From Holzapfeliella saturejae (GTDB taxonomy: Bacteria > Bacillota > Bacilli > Lactobacillales > Lactobacillaceae): a stretch of 64,000 nucleotides of DNA. The translations under genes were made by a program, and so were the position numbers. This document shows positions 25,910 to 36,186 of the stretch, in pieces; the first letter of the stretch is position 1; each line of letters starts with the position of its first letter. The stretch lies in assembly GCF_037546065.1 (NCBI RefSeq), contig NZ_JAWMWG010000001.1:186001-250000 (forward strand), given 5' to 3'. The notes under the pieces are model-generated. The model was not told the DNA's origin. It made no database searches and saw only the letters and a program-made list of their open reading frames with translations.

Positions 25910-25939
25910 TTTACAATTGTTAATAATTAATATATATAA
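25910..25939 (+). promoter_or_regulatory. promoter of the MacB-type exporter gene
   Basis: TTTACA followed after 16-18 bases by TATATA, adjacent to the palindromic operator candidate. Confidence 0.5.
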
Positions 25940-25966
25940 ATCATACTATATGGAAGGATATTAACC

Positions 25967-28309
25967 ATGTTAGAACTTAAACATCTTAAAAAGTATTTCC
26001 ATGTTGGAAATACAACAACCAAAGCACTAGATGATGTTTCACTTTCTTTTCGGGACAAAGAATTCGTTTCGATTTTAGGACCTAGTGGTTCTGGTAAAAC
26101 CACTATGCTTAACATCATTGGTGGACTAGATAAATATGATTCTGGTGATTTATTAATCAAAAATAAATCAACTAAGCATTTTAAAGAAACAGACTGGGAC
26201 GCTTATCGTAATAACTCAGTCGGCTTTATCTTCCAAAGCTACAACTTAATTGGTCACTTATCTATTCTGGATAATGTTGAACTGGGTATGACGTTAAGTG
26301 GGGTTTCCGCTGAAGAAAGAACGCAAAAAGCCAAAGATGCCTTAACTAGAGTTGGACTTGGCGACCATATTGATAAAAAAATCGCTCAACTTTCTGGTGG
26401 TCAAATGCAACGTGTGGCAATTGCGCGTGCGATTGCAAATGACCCAGAAATCCTGCTAGCTGATGAACCAACAGGAGCTTTAGATAGTAAAACCAGTGTT
26501 CAAATTATGAACTTGATTAAAGAAATTTCTAAAGACCGTTTAGTTATTATGGTTACCCATGATGAAGAACTCGCCAAAGATTATTCAGATCGTATCGTCC
26601 GTTTTGCTGATGGTAAAATTCAAGATGATACTAATCCTTATGATGATAGCAATCGTAACCAACAATTCAATTTAAAACGCACCAAGATGAGTTGGTGGAC
26701 CGCACTTAAGTTATCCTTCACCAACCTTAAAACTAAAAAAGGGCGTACTTTATTAACTGCTTTTGCCTCAAGTATTGGAATTATTAGTATTGCCATTGTT
26801 CTAGGATTATCCAATGGTTTTCGAATTCAAATTGGACAAACTCAAGGTGAGACGTTATCGAAGTTTCCGATTACAATTTCACAAGTAGCTACTCAAACTT
26901 CTGCTGGTTCTTCACTTACGCAGAATAAATCCGATGCTTCTCAATCTGAAAATGTTAACTATGTCATTGCTGAGCAAGATCAAAACGAAGCCGCAACGCA
27001 TACTAACAAAATCGACAGCAATTATCTTGATTACCTTAACAAAATGAATCCTAATGATAGTAATAACATCAGTTATAGCCGTGCTACTGGGATGAACTTA
27101 CTTCGTGAAGTTAATGGTAAAGTTCAAGCTGTTAAATTCTCAAATCAATCCGACAATGGCAGCAGTATGGCTCAACAAATGTCTGCTATGACAGGAATGG
27201 GCGTATCCGTTTTCCCTGAACAACTTGATCCAAATAAAGGTAATTTCTTAAAAGATAACTACCAACTTGTAAACGGTGACTATCCTTCAAACCCAACTGA
27301 TGTGGTTTTAATTGTTGATAAAGACAATAAAACAAATATCAACTCACTTAAGAACTTAGGATTTGATGTTTCAAATGATCAAAAACTAGACTATAACCAA
27401 ATTATTGGGACAAGTATTAAGCTAGTCAATAACAATAACTACTATCAACAATTACCAACAGGTAATTTTATGCCCACACAAGATTTAACAACGGCTTACA
27501 ATAACTCACAAAATCGTGAAGTTAAAGTTGTCGGTATCTTGAAATCAAATGAAACTTCAAGAACGACTGCACTTGCTCCTGGAATTGCTTACTCTGACAA
27601 ACTAGCGCAAGAAATCATTCAAGATAACGCAAACTCAGAAATCGTCAAAGCACAAAAAGAAAGCAACAACAATGTGTTAACTGGTCAACCTATTACAAGT
27701 GATATGGCTAAGACCCAAACACTTGCTTTTCTTGGGGGTAATGACATTCCATCAAGTATCTTAATTTACACTGATAACTTCAAAAACAAAGAAAATGTCT
27801 TAACTTACCTAGACAAATATAATGAAGGCAAATCAGACGAAGATAAAATCATCTATACAGATATGGCTGGTACTGTTTCAAGTCTTACAGGTGGTTTAAT
27901 GGACGGTATTACTTACGTTCTAGTTGCCTTTGCTGGTATTTCTCTGGTAACAAGTATGATTATGATTGGTATCTTAACTTATACTTCCGTTATTGAACGT
28001 ACAAAAGAAATTGGTGTTCTAAAAGCACTAGGTGCAAGAAAATCAGATATCACACACGTCTTTGATGCCGAAACATTCATTTTAGGACTAGGTTCTGGTG
28101 TACTTGGTGTTGTTATTGGTTATTTAGCGTTATTCCCAATAAACGCATTACTTTACCAAATCACCAACCTTGAAAATGTTGCTAACCTTAACCCTGTTCA
28201 TGCTATTATTTTAATTATTATTAGTACAGCATTAACAATGTTAGGTGGTCACATTCCATCAAAAATGGCTTCCAAAAAAGACGCCTCAACCGCTCTCCGT
28301 AGCGAATAA
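25967..28309 (+). CDS. ABC transporter, fused ATPase-permease (MacB type)
   Basis: A 780-residue fusion. Residues 1-225 are the ATPase: Walker A GPSGSGKTT (38-46), signature LSGGQMQR (about 143-150) and Walker B LLADEPTGALD. A transmembrane helix follows near residue 265, then a large extracytoplasmic domain of about 340 residues, and a C-terminal FtsX-like block of three helices (VLVAFAGISLVTSMIMIGILTY, ERTKEIGVLKALGARKSDI). This is the MacB/LolCDE mechanotransmission class. In Gram-positives such proteins export peptides or confer resistance to antimicrobial peptides. It is complete in one gene. The divergent MarR regulator suggests induction by a toxic compound. Start ATG after GGAAGG. Confidence 0.9.
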   Translation: MLELKHLKKYFHVGNTTTKALDDVSLSFRDKEFVSILGPSGSGKTTMLNIIGGLDKYDSGDLLIKNKSTKHFKETDWDAYRNNSVGFIFQSYNLIGHLSILDNVELGMTLSGVSAEERTQKAKDALTRVGLGDHIDKKIAQLSGGQMQRVAIARAIANDPEILLADEPTGALDSKTSVQIMNLIKEISKDRLVIMVTHDEELAKDYSDRIVRFADGKIQDDTNPYDDSNRNQQFNLKRTKMSWWTALKLSFTNLKTKKGRTLLTAFASSIGIISIAIVLGLSNGFRIQIGQTQGETLSKFPITISQVATQTSAGSSLTQNKSDASQSENVNYVIAEQDQNEAATHTNKIDSNYLDYLNKMNPNDSNNISYSRATGMNLLREVNGKVQAVKFSNQSDNGSSMAQQMSAMTGMGVSVFPEQLDPNKGNFLKDNYQLVNGDYPSNPTDVVLIVDKDNKTNINSLKNLGFDVSNDQKLDYNQIIGTSIKLVNNNNYYQQLPTGNFMPTQDLTTAYNNSQNREVKVVGILKSNETSRTTALAPGIAYSDKLAQEIIQDNANSEIVKAQKESNNNVLTGQPITSDMAKTQTLAFLGGNDIPSSILIYTDNFKNKENVLTYLDKYNEGKSDEDKIIYTDMAGTVSSLTGGLMDGITYVLVAFAGISLVTSMIMIGILTYTSVIERTKEIGVLKALGARKSDITHVFDAETFILGLGSGVLGVVIGYLALFPINALLYQITNLENVANLNPVHAIILIIISTALTMLGGHIPSKMASKKDASTALRSE

Positions 28310-28310
28310 T

Positions 28311-28337
28311 AAAAAAGACCCTGTTAGGGTCTTTTTT
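28311..28337 (+). terminator. terminator after the MacB-type exporter gene
   Basis: AAAAAAGACCCTG / AGGGTCTTTTTT with a very short loop. Confidence 0.88.
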
Positions 28338-28382
28338 ATTTTGTTAAAATCTTAATAATCTACAAAAATTATGGCGAAATGG

Positions 28383-28445
28383 TTGAATTATTAAAGAAAA
28401 ATAAGCATAGTAGTATAGGAAGGGTTTTAACCCACTATCGTTTTT
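28383..28445 (+). promoter_or_regulatory. promoter and terminator-like leader hairpin of P-type ATPase gene
   Basis: TTGAAT (28383) and CATAGT (28406) are 17 bases apart. Directly downstream TATAG..GGGTT pairs with AACCC.CTAT and is followed by TTTTT at 28441-28445, before the ribosome site GGGG at 28461. The hairpin may attenuate transcription. Confidence 0.4.
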
Positions 28446-28472
28446 AAATATATAAGTATTGGGGTTGTGTCA

Positions 28473-30842
28473 ATGAAGAATCAAGCAACAACTGAACTCA
28501 TTCAAAATGGGTTAAGTTCAAAGCTAGTCGAACAAAAAAAATCAGAAGGTAAAGTTAATGTACCCGTCAAATCGCTGACCCGAAGCGTTGGTCAGATTAT
28601 TTCTGAAAACACGTTAACCTTATTTAATGCCATCAACCTATTCTTTGCGATTTTGGTCGCTATCACTGGCAAATATGCCAACCTCTGGTTTTTAGGCCCC
28701 GTTTTATTCAACACTGTTATTGGCATTTTCCAAGAACTTCGTGCAAAACGCCAAGTTGATGCCATGAGTTTAATCACGATGCAACAAATCACGGTCAAAC
28801 GTGATGGTAAGTCAGTTCAATTGTCACAAGATGAACTTGTTGAAGGTGATATTGTCACTTTAAAACGTGGAAATGAAATTCCTGCCGATGGGATTGTGCT
28901 ACAAACTAACGGGCTTGAAGTCGATGAATCCCCTTTAACTGGTGAATCTCGTAACATTATCAAGAAAGATCAAGATGAAGTATTGTCTGGTTCTTTTATT
29001 AATAGTGGGCAAGCGATTGTTCAATTAACAAAAGTTGGACATGAAAGCTTTATTTCAAAATTATCACTTGAAGCTAAAACTGAAAAAAAAACTTCAAGTC
29101 AATTGCTCAATATGATTAACAAAATCATCAGAATACTAACCTATATTATTATTCCATTAGGAATTATTTTAGCTATCTCAAGTTACTTAAAAGGTGGCGG
29201 TTATATCCAAATTATTCTGGGTACAGCAACTGCTGTCATCGGCATGATTCCTGAAGGACTTGTACTACTAACCTCTGTTGCATTAGCTGTTGGTTCATTG
29301 AACCTTAGCCGCAAAAAAGTGTTAACACGTTCAATCAATGCAATTGAATCACTCGCCCGTATTGATACACTTTGTTTAGATAAAACAGGAACTATCACAA
29401 CGGGTAATCTGCATATTCATGAAATTGAACCTGTTGCTGATTTAACAAAAGAAGAATTGATCAACCAAACACAAGCTATTGTTCAAGCTAATCAAGATGA
29501 TAATGCTACTGCACGCGTGATTTTGGGTTACACTCAGACACCGGCTATCAAAGAAACTACTGCAACACTGCCTTTTTCTTCAGATCGAAAAATGAGTGGT
29601 GCAAGCTTTACAGATAATCCTGATGAATTTTGGTTAATGGGAGCGCCTGAATTCATCTTTAAAAACCAAAAACTTCCGATTGATATGGCTGAAAAAATCG
29701 CACAAGCTACAACTGATGGTTTTCGTATCATTTTAATTGCTAAAGGGACTGGTGACTTAAAGCAATTAGATGATGCATCCCTTACACCAATGGGATGGCT
29801 CAAAATCGCTGATGAAGTTCGTCCCTCAGCTAAACAGACTTTTAATTACTTAGCTGAACAAGGCATCGACTTGAAAGTGATTTCTGGCGATAATCCAGTA
29901 ACGGTTAGCAACGTTGCTCAACGCGCTGGCATTAAAGGATCAAAAGATTATGTCGATATGAGCCAACAAACCGATAACGTCGATTTTACTTATTTAGTCC
30001 AAAACTACAATATTTTTGGTCGTGTCTCCCCTACGCAAAAACGCAATTTAATTAAGTCTTACCAAAAACTAGGTAAAACTGTCGGGATGACAGGAGATGG
30101 CGTCAATGATGTCTTAGCCCTTAAACAATCTGATTGTGCAATCGCTGTAGCTGGTGGAAATGATGCGAGTCAATCAGTTGCTGATTTTGTGCTATTAAAT
30201 GCTAATTTTGATAACATGATTAATATTCTAAATGAAGGTCGTCGTGTGATAAACAATATCGAACGAGTGGCTTCTATGTACTTGAATAAAACGATTTATT
30301 CGATTATCTTAGCGGTTATTTTTATCTTTGTTAATCTACAATATCCTTTCCATCTTAGCCAATTGACACCAGCGACAATGCTAACAGTAGGAATCCCATC
30401 ATTCTTCTTGGCATTAGAACCTGACTTTAGTCGCCCAAATGGTCGTTTTATGGATAATGTCTTATCGATTGCAGCGCCTGCGGCTTTCTCAATTGTGACT
30501 TATGTCATCATTTTTTCATTTTTACAAAGCTATGCTCAAGTCCCATTTGCTGACAGTTCAACCATGGTCTCACTGATGATTACCGTAATTGGTTTTATCA
30601 CTTTGCTATATCTAAGTAAGCCTTTAACACCTATTAAGTATGGGCTTTTATCCCTTGTGATTATTGGGATTATCATCTCTTATGGTTTCTTAGGTAACTT
30701 GTTTGAACTCACTTCAATTTTTAACTTTGATTTAGCTATCTGGTATATCCCACTAATCCTAACAGCATGGCCATTATTCGTGTTATACCGAATAATATTC
30801 AAAAAATTAAATAACTATTATATTTCAAAAAAAGGAGCTTAA
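28473..30842 (+). CDS. cation-translocating P-type ATPase (P2-like)
   Basis: A 789-residue E1-E2 pump. TGES marks the actuator domain, IPEGLVLL is the membrane ion-binding helix M4 (PEGL type, as in Ca2+/Mg2+-class P2 ATPases), Asp303 in DKTGT is phosphorylated, and TGDGVNDVLALK is the hinge. Ten helices are expected. The hinge reads NDVLALK instead of the usual NDAPALK, and the protein is shorter than SERCA-type pumps. This pattern is seen in a Firmicute subgroup of putative calcium or manganese exporters; the ion is not fixed by sequence. I prefer ATG 28473 over the in-frame GTG at 28467 because of ribosome-site spacing. Ends in a terminator that overlaps the stop. Confidence 0.87.
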   Translation: MKNQATTELIQNGLSSKLVEQKKSEGKVNVPVKSLTRSVGQIISENTLTLFNAINLFFAILVAITGKYANLWFLGPVLFNTVIGIFQELRAKRQVDAMSLITMQQITVKRDGKSVQLSQDELVEGDIVTLKRGNEIPADGIVLQTNGLEVDESPLTGESRNIIKKDQDEVLSGSFINSGQAIVQLTKVGHESFISKLSLEAKTEKKTSSQLLNMINKIIRILTYIIIPLGIILAISSYLKGGGYIQIILGTATAVIGMIPEGLVLLTSVALAVGSLNLSRKKVLTRSINAIESLARIDTLCLDKTGTITTGNLHIHEIEPVADLTKEELINQTQAIVQANQDDNATARVILGYTQTPAIKETTATLPFSSDRKMSGASFTDNPDEFWLMGAPEFIFKNQKLPIDMAEKIAQATTDGFRIILIAKGTGDLKQLDDASLTPMGWLKIADEVRPSAKQTFNYLAEQGIDLKVISGDNPVTVSNVAQRAGIKGSKDYVDMSQQTDNVDFTYLVQNYNIFGRVSPTQKRNLIKSYQKLGKTVGMTGDGVNDVLALKQSDCAIAVAGGNDASQSVADFVLLNANFDNMINILNEGRRVINNIERVASMYLNKTIYSIILAVIFIFVNLQYPFHLSQLTPATMLTVGIPSFFLALEPDFSRPNGRFMDNVLSIAAPAAFSIVTYVIIFSFLQSYAQVPFADSSTMVSLMITVIGFITLLYLSKPLTPIKYGLLSLVIIGIIISYGFLGNLFELTSIFNFDLAIWYIPLILTAWPLFVLYRIIFKKLNNYYISKKGA

Positions 30843-30857
30843 CAGCTTCTTTTTTTA
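30827..30857 (+). terminator. terminator after the P-type ATPase gene
   Basis: AAAAAAAGGAGCTT / AGCTTCTTTTTTT with one mismatch; the stop codon lies in the loop. Confidence 0.85.
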
Positions 30858-30927
30858 GTGGTAAAATCGACTAGTCTTGCCTATTTCATGAGTATTCATA
30901 TTTGAAAAGCTAGGAGGAAAAATATTC

Positions 30928-33900
30928 TTGAAAAATAAATTAACTTATATAATTAACGTTTTAATGATTGCTGTATTAACTTTGGGCTATTTAGTCCCAC
31001 TCACTCAAATTAATGTTAGTGCAGAAACAACTGAAACAGCTGATGTTAAGATGACTCCAGAATCTTATTCTGCTTCTAGAGATGGTCAAACACTCAATTT
31101 TAATTCAAGTGTTAAAGAATTTCATCCAAATGATCAGATACATTTTGAATATAATTGGTCATGGAATCGACCTAGTGATTACGAAGGTAAAACCTATCAG
31201 TTTTCTTTCAAACTACCTGAAAATATTAGCTATACACCTGGTGGCGGAAGTATCGGTAACTCTCCTTCATTCGGTTCTTATTCTATCAAACAAGATGGTA
31301 CAGTAACCTTTACTTTTTCTAAAAATTTAGATAGGTTTGAAAACTTATCATCTGTATTAAAGACTAAAGGAACAGTCAAAGGCGATATTCCTAATAATTC
31401 TTCTATCTCTTTTGAGAAGTTTCCAAATGGATCTATTCCGGTAAAAGAAGAAAAGCGAAGCAGTATTTCTAATAACTTATTTCCAGTTACAACTGTTGAA
31501 AGTACTACTAACACTTTTAAAAACTTACAAAGTATCAGAGGAGTTTCTTATATTAATCGAACAAGAAACACACTTTATCAAGGGGCTTCACTTATTTCTG
31601 AGTCTAGCTCTATTCTTCAAACCGATTCCAATTCAATAGTTGTAACACCTGTTTATTTGAACGCTGATGGTTCAGAAAATCGAGCTGAAAAGCCCTTAGT
31701 GAAAGACTCAGATTACAGTATTGATGGGACAACTATTAAGTTACTGAAAAATACAGAGCACGTACTAAAAGTAGATTATAATTTTAATGTCGATACTAAC
31801 AAACTTCCTAATGAATCTACTACTGAACAATTTAAACAGACCATTACTTTAAAGTCAGCCGAAGGTCTTCGGCTTGGACAATCAACAAGTCCAGACTTTG
31901 TAGTTAATTATGACCCATTTATTGTTAATAACGATAAAAGTATGTATGAAAATAACTACTACTGGCAAACTCTATACAATTTTAATCACAAATCAGTACA
32001 AGAAATGTCAATTATCACATCTGCTGATGCTGATTCTCCAAAGGCTCACAAACTAAGCGAAAATGGCTTTTATGTAGAATCTGTACGAGATACTTCCAAT
32101 AACAATGGTAATAAGACTAGACTAGTTAAGAATAAAGACTATACCGTTACTTTTAATGAAGATGGGACAAAAGTAACAGTTCATTTGACAAATCCAACTG
32201 ACGATGGCATTATCATCAACTACCGAACAACCATGGACAGTTATGGTATCCCAGATAATACTAATTCTATTAAACTAAGTACTACGGCTTTAGCACCAAA
32301 TATTGAACCTTCCCAATCATCATCTAACTTACCACTTACAGACTCTCGCTCAATTAGCAAATCCACTAGAAATAGTTTGTTTTTCGCTCTTGCACAAGAA
32401 AAGGAGAATATCGATTACAATCAAAGAATAGCAACATGGCATTATGATATCAATACAAATAGATATGATAATCAAACATACGATATTGAAAACCCACTAC
32501 CAAATGGAATTACAATTGCTTCTAATCCCAATTTAGTATTAAGATATGGTTCAGTAAGACGTCAAGCTACACCGATTCCCAATACTCAAAATCAATATCA
32601 AGTAACTGGTGCTGACGGTGCTTCTTTCAAAATAACTATAAGTAATGACCGAAAAAGTATCACAACTAATGGAACTAATATATCTACAAGATACTTCTTA
32701 TGCTATGACACCAATTTTGATTCAAGTCAAACAAATGAAACAGAGGTTACAAATCAATCAAGAAAATATAAATTTGATTATAATCAAGCAACTGCGACAA
32801 TTACTAAAAATGATTATTCGTCAAGAAAGACAAGTAGTCGAGATCAACTAAAAATCAATACTACATCTAAAGATGGCTTTATGAGCAGATACCCTAATGT
32901 ATCAAGTCGAGAAATTACCTGGGATACAGTTATTAATCCTAGTCGTTTTACTCTTCCAGCCCAAACTATTATTGATCAAATCTCAGATGGTAAAATTACA
33001 AATTTTGAAGTCTATAAAGTTAACTTAAATCAATACGGGACTCTTGACGAATCAAATAAAGAACGCATTACCCAAAACATCACCATATCAGATAAAAAAG
33101 CTACTTTTACACCTGATAACGGATCTAATGAAATCTACTTATTAAGAGTGACTGCTTCTTTAGATAACATGATTATCGATAACGGAAAATATATCACTAA
33201 TGAAGTTAAAACAAACACTAATTCAAATCCTCTTTTCCTACATGATACCTATAATCTACCTAATAGAGGCCAATTTGTTAATAAATCCGGTGTATTTAAT
33301 CCCTCAACCAAAGAAATCGAGTGGACTATCGAATTTAATAAGTCACAATCCAAACTTTTTGATGCAAAAATCGTTGACGATCCTTCTAATAATCAACTAG
33401 TCTACTATGATGACTTTACAGTCGAAGAACTTAATGTTGATAAAAATGGAGATTCTACTACCGTTAATCGGGAACTTAATAATGATGAGTATAGCGTGGA
33501 AAAAGAACGGCCAGACGATCCGACTTCTAATAAATTTATTATTACTTTTGAAGATCCCATTGAAAAGCCTTATAAAATAACTTATAGAACATCTCCAATT
33601 TTTCTAAATAGTCCAATTACTAATAATTATAAACTCTATTACCGTGATAATAATCACAACATTAACTATTATGAACCTGAACACCATGCAGAAGTTCAAA
33701 TTCCTACTTCACAAGATATGAAGGTAAACGGAAAGAATAGTCTTTTAAAATTAATATTAAAAGATGATAAAGGTAATCTTTTAGTAGGCGAAAAATTCAA
33801 GTTCAAAATTGAACTTCTTGTCGAAAATAATAATAGTATTACTTCTGAAGCTTATACCGATGATAAGGGTTCAATTTCATGGGAAGATTTGAAAAGCGGT

Positions 33901-34452
33901 TATTATTTGATTAAGCAAATATCTACTGATAGTCAATACAAAATACCTGATGAATGGAAAAATGGAAAAGAAATTAACCTAGGAGCTCCAGATACAGATT
34001 CAGGTAACTTAACCTATGAAGTTATTAATTTACAAGCTAATTCTTCATCAAAAGACCCTAACACAGGTGAAAATAATGATTACAAAGATGATGACAAGGG
34101 ACAAAGTGGAACAACTGAAGATACTTCTGTTATTCCTAACAATAAGGACAAGGAATCTTCTCAACCACAACTAGATTCATCAAGTACTAACGAATCATCG
34201 CAATCAAGTGATTCTGATTCTTCTCTTCCACAAGATAAAGAATCCGCTCAATCGTCTGAAAATAGCCAGTCAGACTCAAGTACGACAAATAGTACAACTC
34301 AATCAACAACTACACAATCAAGCTCTAATAAGCCAACATCAAACTTACCTCAAACAGGTCAAAAACATGATTTAACACTTAAATATGTTGGCATTATTAT
34401 TATTTTAATCAGCGGATTCATCTTATATCCCGCACTAAAAAAACGTCGCTAA
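30928..34452 (+). CDS. LPQTG-anchored surface adhesin with SpaA-like domain
   Basis: A 1174-residue secreted and wall-anchored protein. The signal peptide covers about residues 1-33 (cleavage near VSAET). The body is a series of beta-rich modules in which segments such as KEIEWTIEFNKSQ and REITWDTVINPSR recur, each with AxxVxN-type turns; this fits collagen-binding B-type/adhesin Ig-like domains. A SpaA/prealbumin-like domain (SLLKLILKDDKGNLLVGEKFKFKI) lies at about residues 930-1030. A Ser/Gln/Thr-rich wall spacer precedes LPQTG at residues 1140-1144, a hydrophobic helix and KKRR. Sortase A should attach it to peptidoglycan. Start is TTG after AGGAGG. No sortase or pilin gene is adjacent. 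Confidence 0.87.
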   Translation: MKNKLTYIINVLMIAVLTLGYLVPLTQINVSAETTETADVKMTPESYSASRDGQTLNFNSSVKEFHPNDQIHFEYNWSWNRPSDYEGKTYQFSFKLPENISYTPGGGSIGNSPSFGSYSIKQDGTVTFTFSKNLDRFENLSSVLKTKGTVKGDIPNNSSISFEKFPNGSIPVKEEKRSSISNNLFPVTTVESTTNTFKNLQSIRGVSYINRTRNTLYQGASLISESSSILQTDSNSIVVTPVYLNADGSENRAEKPLVKDSDYSIDGTTIKLLKNTEHVLKVDYNFNVDTNKLPNESTTEQFKQTITLKSAEGLRLGQSTSPDFVVNYDPFIVNNDKSMYENNYYWQTLYNFNHKSVQEMSIITSADADSPKAHKLSENGFYVESVRDTSNNNGNKTRLVKNKDYTVTFNEDGTKVTVHLTNPTDDGIIINYRTTMDSYGIPDNTNSIKLSTTALAPNIEPSQSSSNLPLTDSRSISKSTRNSLFFALAQEKENIDYNQRIATWHYDINTNRYDNQTYDIENPLPNGITIASNPNLVLRYGSVRRQATPIPNTQNQYQVTGADGASFKITISNDRKSITTNGTNISTRYFLCYDTNFDSSQTNETEVTNQSRKYKFDYNQATATITKNDYSSRKTSSRDQLKINTTSKDGFMSRYPNVSSREITWDTVINPSRFTLPAQTIIDQISDGKITNFEVYKVNLNQYGTLDESNKERITQNITISDKKATFTPDNGSNEIYLLRVTASLDNMIIDNGKYITNEVKTNTNSNPLFLHDTYNLPNRGQFVNKSGVFNPSTKEIEWTIEFNKSQSKLFDAKIVDDPSNNQLVYYDDFTVEELNVDKNGDSTTVNRELNNDEYSVEKERPDDPTSNKFIITFEDPIEKPYKITYRTSPIFLNSPITNNYKLYYRDNNHNINYYEPEHHAEVQIPTSQDMKVNGKNSLLKLILKDDKGNLLVGEKFKFKIELLVENNNSITSEAYTDDKGSISWEDLKSGYYLIKQISTDSQYKIPDEWKNGKEINLGAPDTDSGNLTYEVINLQANSSSKDPNTGENNDYKDDDKGQSGTTEDTSVIPNNKDKESSQPQLDSSSTNESSQSSDSDSSLPQDKESAQSSENSQSDSSTTNSTTQSTTTQSSSNKPTSNLPQTGQKHDLTLKYVGIIIILISGFILYPALKKRR

Positions 34453-34475
34453 TTAATTAGCGACGTTTTTATTTT
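34437..34475. terminator. bidirectional terminator between the surface protein and aldo/keto reductase genes
   Basis: The perfect palindrome ACGTCGCTAAT / ATTAGCGACGT is flanked by A and T runs. Confidence 0.92.
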
Positions 34476-34482
34476 GTCTTTT

Positions 34483-35328
34483 TTAGATAACTTTTAAAAT
34501 CATTTTGCGATCAGGAGCTGGATAGTCTTGCTCTAATGCAGCGAGTTCATCTGGTGACAAAACAATATCAGTAGCGGCAATATTTTCTTGCATATGCCCT
34601 ACTTTAGCTGCTTTAGGTATTGTAATTAAATTGTGATCACGGATAACCCAAGCGAGTAAAATTTGGTGTGGGGTAGCTTGATGAGTTTCGGCAATCTCTT
34701 TTAAATTATTCGTGATTGCAATTGAATCTCCAAAGCCAGAGCCAAATGGTGAATAACCAACTAAAGCAATGTCTTTTTCCTTTTGAAATGGCATTAAATC
34801 ATACTCAATACCTCTTGATTCAATATTGTATAAGACTTCGTTTGCGGCAACTTTATCGCCACCTTCAACGGCCAGTAACTCTTTCATATCATCAACATCA
34901 AAGTTTGACACTCCCCAGTGACGAATGAGACCTTCTTGTTGCAGTTCATTTAATCCTGCAACAGTTTCTTCAAGAGGCTCTTCACTTCGCCAATGTAGCA
35001 TATACGTATCCAAATAATCGGTTTGTAAGCGTTTTAAACTAGCTTCTAAACTTTGTCTCATATCATCTTTTGAAGCATTATGAGGATAAAATTTAGAAGT
35101 TAAAAATAAATCTTCACGTTTATAATCTTTGATAACTTTTCCAACGAGTTCTTCAGCTGAACCATTACCGTACATCTCAGCTGTATCAATCATATTAATA
35201 CCACGATCTAAGGCATACTTCATCGCTGTTATTTCTTCAGCGGTCTTAAGGTCTGAACCTTCGCCTAAGTACCAGGTTCCAATACCCAGTTCACTGATTT
35301 TTTCGCCTTGATAATCTAAAATTCTCAT
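34483..35328 (-). CDS. aldo/keto reductase
   Basis: A 281-residue NAD(P)H-dependent oxidoreductase with a TIM barrel. The catalytic tetrad is visible as Asp48 (INMIDTAEMYG), Tyr53, Lys79 (LTSKF) and His112 (YMLHW). HWGVSNFDVDDM and the cofactor segment ITIPKAAKVGHMQEN near residue 240 are typical. It reduces aldehydes or ketones; the substrate is not determined. The ATG follows AGGAGTGA on the minus strand. The gene is monocistronic and convergent with the surface protein gene. The C-terminus (RKMILKVI) is shorter than in many aldo/keto reductases, which usually carry a longer substrate-closing tail. Confidence 0.9.
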   Translation of the reverse strand: MRILDYQGEKISELGIGTWYLGEGSDLKTAEEITAMKYALDRGINMIDTAEMYGNGSAEELVGKVIKDYKREDLFLTSKFYPHNASKDDMRQSLEASLKRLQTDYLDTYMLHWRSEEPLEETVAGLNELQQEGLIRHWGVSNFDVDDMKELLAVEGGDKVAANEVLYNIESRGIEYDLMPFQKEKDIALVGYSPFGSGFGDSIAITNNLKEIAETHQATPHQILLAWVIRDHNLITIPKAAKVGHMQENIAATDIVLSPDELAALEQDYPAPDRKMILKVI

Positions 35329-35495
35329 GATATCACTCCTTAATTCTATTATACCAAATCTGCTTCATAAGCCATAATTTCAACTAACTTCCTTAATAAA
35401 ACTTATTAATTAATTGAGGCTGATTTTTGGAAGATTTTGCGGTAAGATAAATAATGTTTTCTCAAATTAATATTAATCAGAACAGAAGGAATGTG

Positions 35496-36140
35496 ATGAC
35501 CGTTTTAGTACTAAGTGGCGCCATTGGTGCCGGAAAATCAACCCTTACCCAAATTATTGCCGATGAACTTGGCACAACACCTTTTTTTGAGGAAGTGCAA
35601 GATAATCCTATTTTACCGTTATTTTATGAAAATCCAGAAAAATATGCTTTTTTATTACAAATTTTCTTTTTAAATAAACGCTTTGCTTCTATTAAAAAGG
35701 CATTATCACATCGTCATAATGTTTTAGATCGCTCAATCTATGAAGATGCCTTATTCTTTCAAATGAACGCAGATATGGGACGTGCAACTGAAGTTGAAGT
35801 CGATTTATATAATGAATTACTGGACAACATGATGGAAGAACTTGAAGGCATGCCCAAAAAACACCCTGATTTGTTAATTCATATTAGTGTCTCTTATGAA
35901 ACCATGATTAAACGCATTAAAAAGCGTGGCCGTTCATATGAACAAATTGATCAAAATCCTGATCTTGAAGATTACTATCAGCGTTTACTAGACTATTATC
36001 AGCCTTGGTATTCAAATTATCATTATTCTGAAAAAATGGTAATCGATGGTGATAAGTACGATTTCATCGCAAATGAACAAGACCGACAAACTGTAATTCA
36101 ACTTATTAAAGATAAATTGAAAACATTAGATCAAGACTAA
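35496..36140 (+). CDS. deoxynucleoside kinase (deoxyadenosine/deoxyguanosine kinase family)
   Basis: A 214-residue kinase that phosphorylates deoxynucleosides in DNA precursor salvage. The P-loop GAIGAGKST is at residues 8-16. The substrate-binding EEV near 33, the DRSIYEDALFF segment (ERS/DRS motif) and the lid RIKKRGRSYEQ are all present. Lactobacilli usually carry two such genes as a heterodimer; only one is seen here. An in-frame ATG at 35454 exists, but AGAAGGA before 35496 and homologous MTVLVLSG starts make 35496 the better choice. The terminator overlaps the stop. The purine permease gene follows. Confidence 0.88.
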   Translation: MTVLVLSGAIGAGKSTLTQIIADELGTTPFFEEVQDNPILPLFYENPEKYAFLLQIFFLNKRFASIKKALSHRHNVLDRSIYEDALFFQMNADMGRATEVEVDLYNELLDNMMEELEGMPKKHPDLLIHISVSYETMIKRIKKRGRSYEQIDQNPDLEDYYQRLLDYYQPWYSNYHYSEKMVIDGDKYDFIANEQDRQTVIQLIKDKLKTLDQD

Positions 36141-36161
36141 TCATCAGATTAGTCTTTTTTC
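36133..36161 (+). terminator. terminator after the deoxynucleoside kinase gene
   Basis: GACTAATC-ATCA-GATTAGTC followed by TTTTTT; it includes the stop codon. Confidence 0.88.
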
Positions 36162-36186
36162 GTACGCTTTTTTTGTTTTCGATGAT

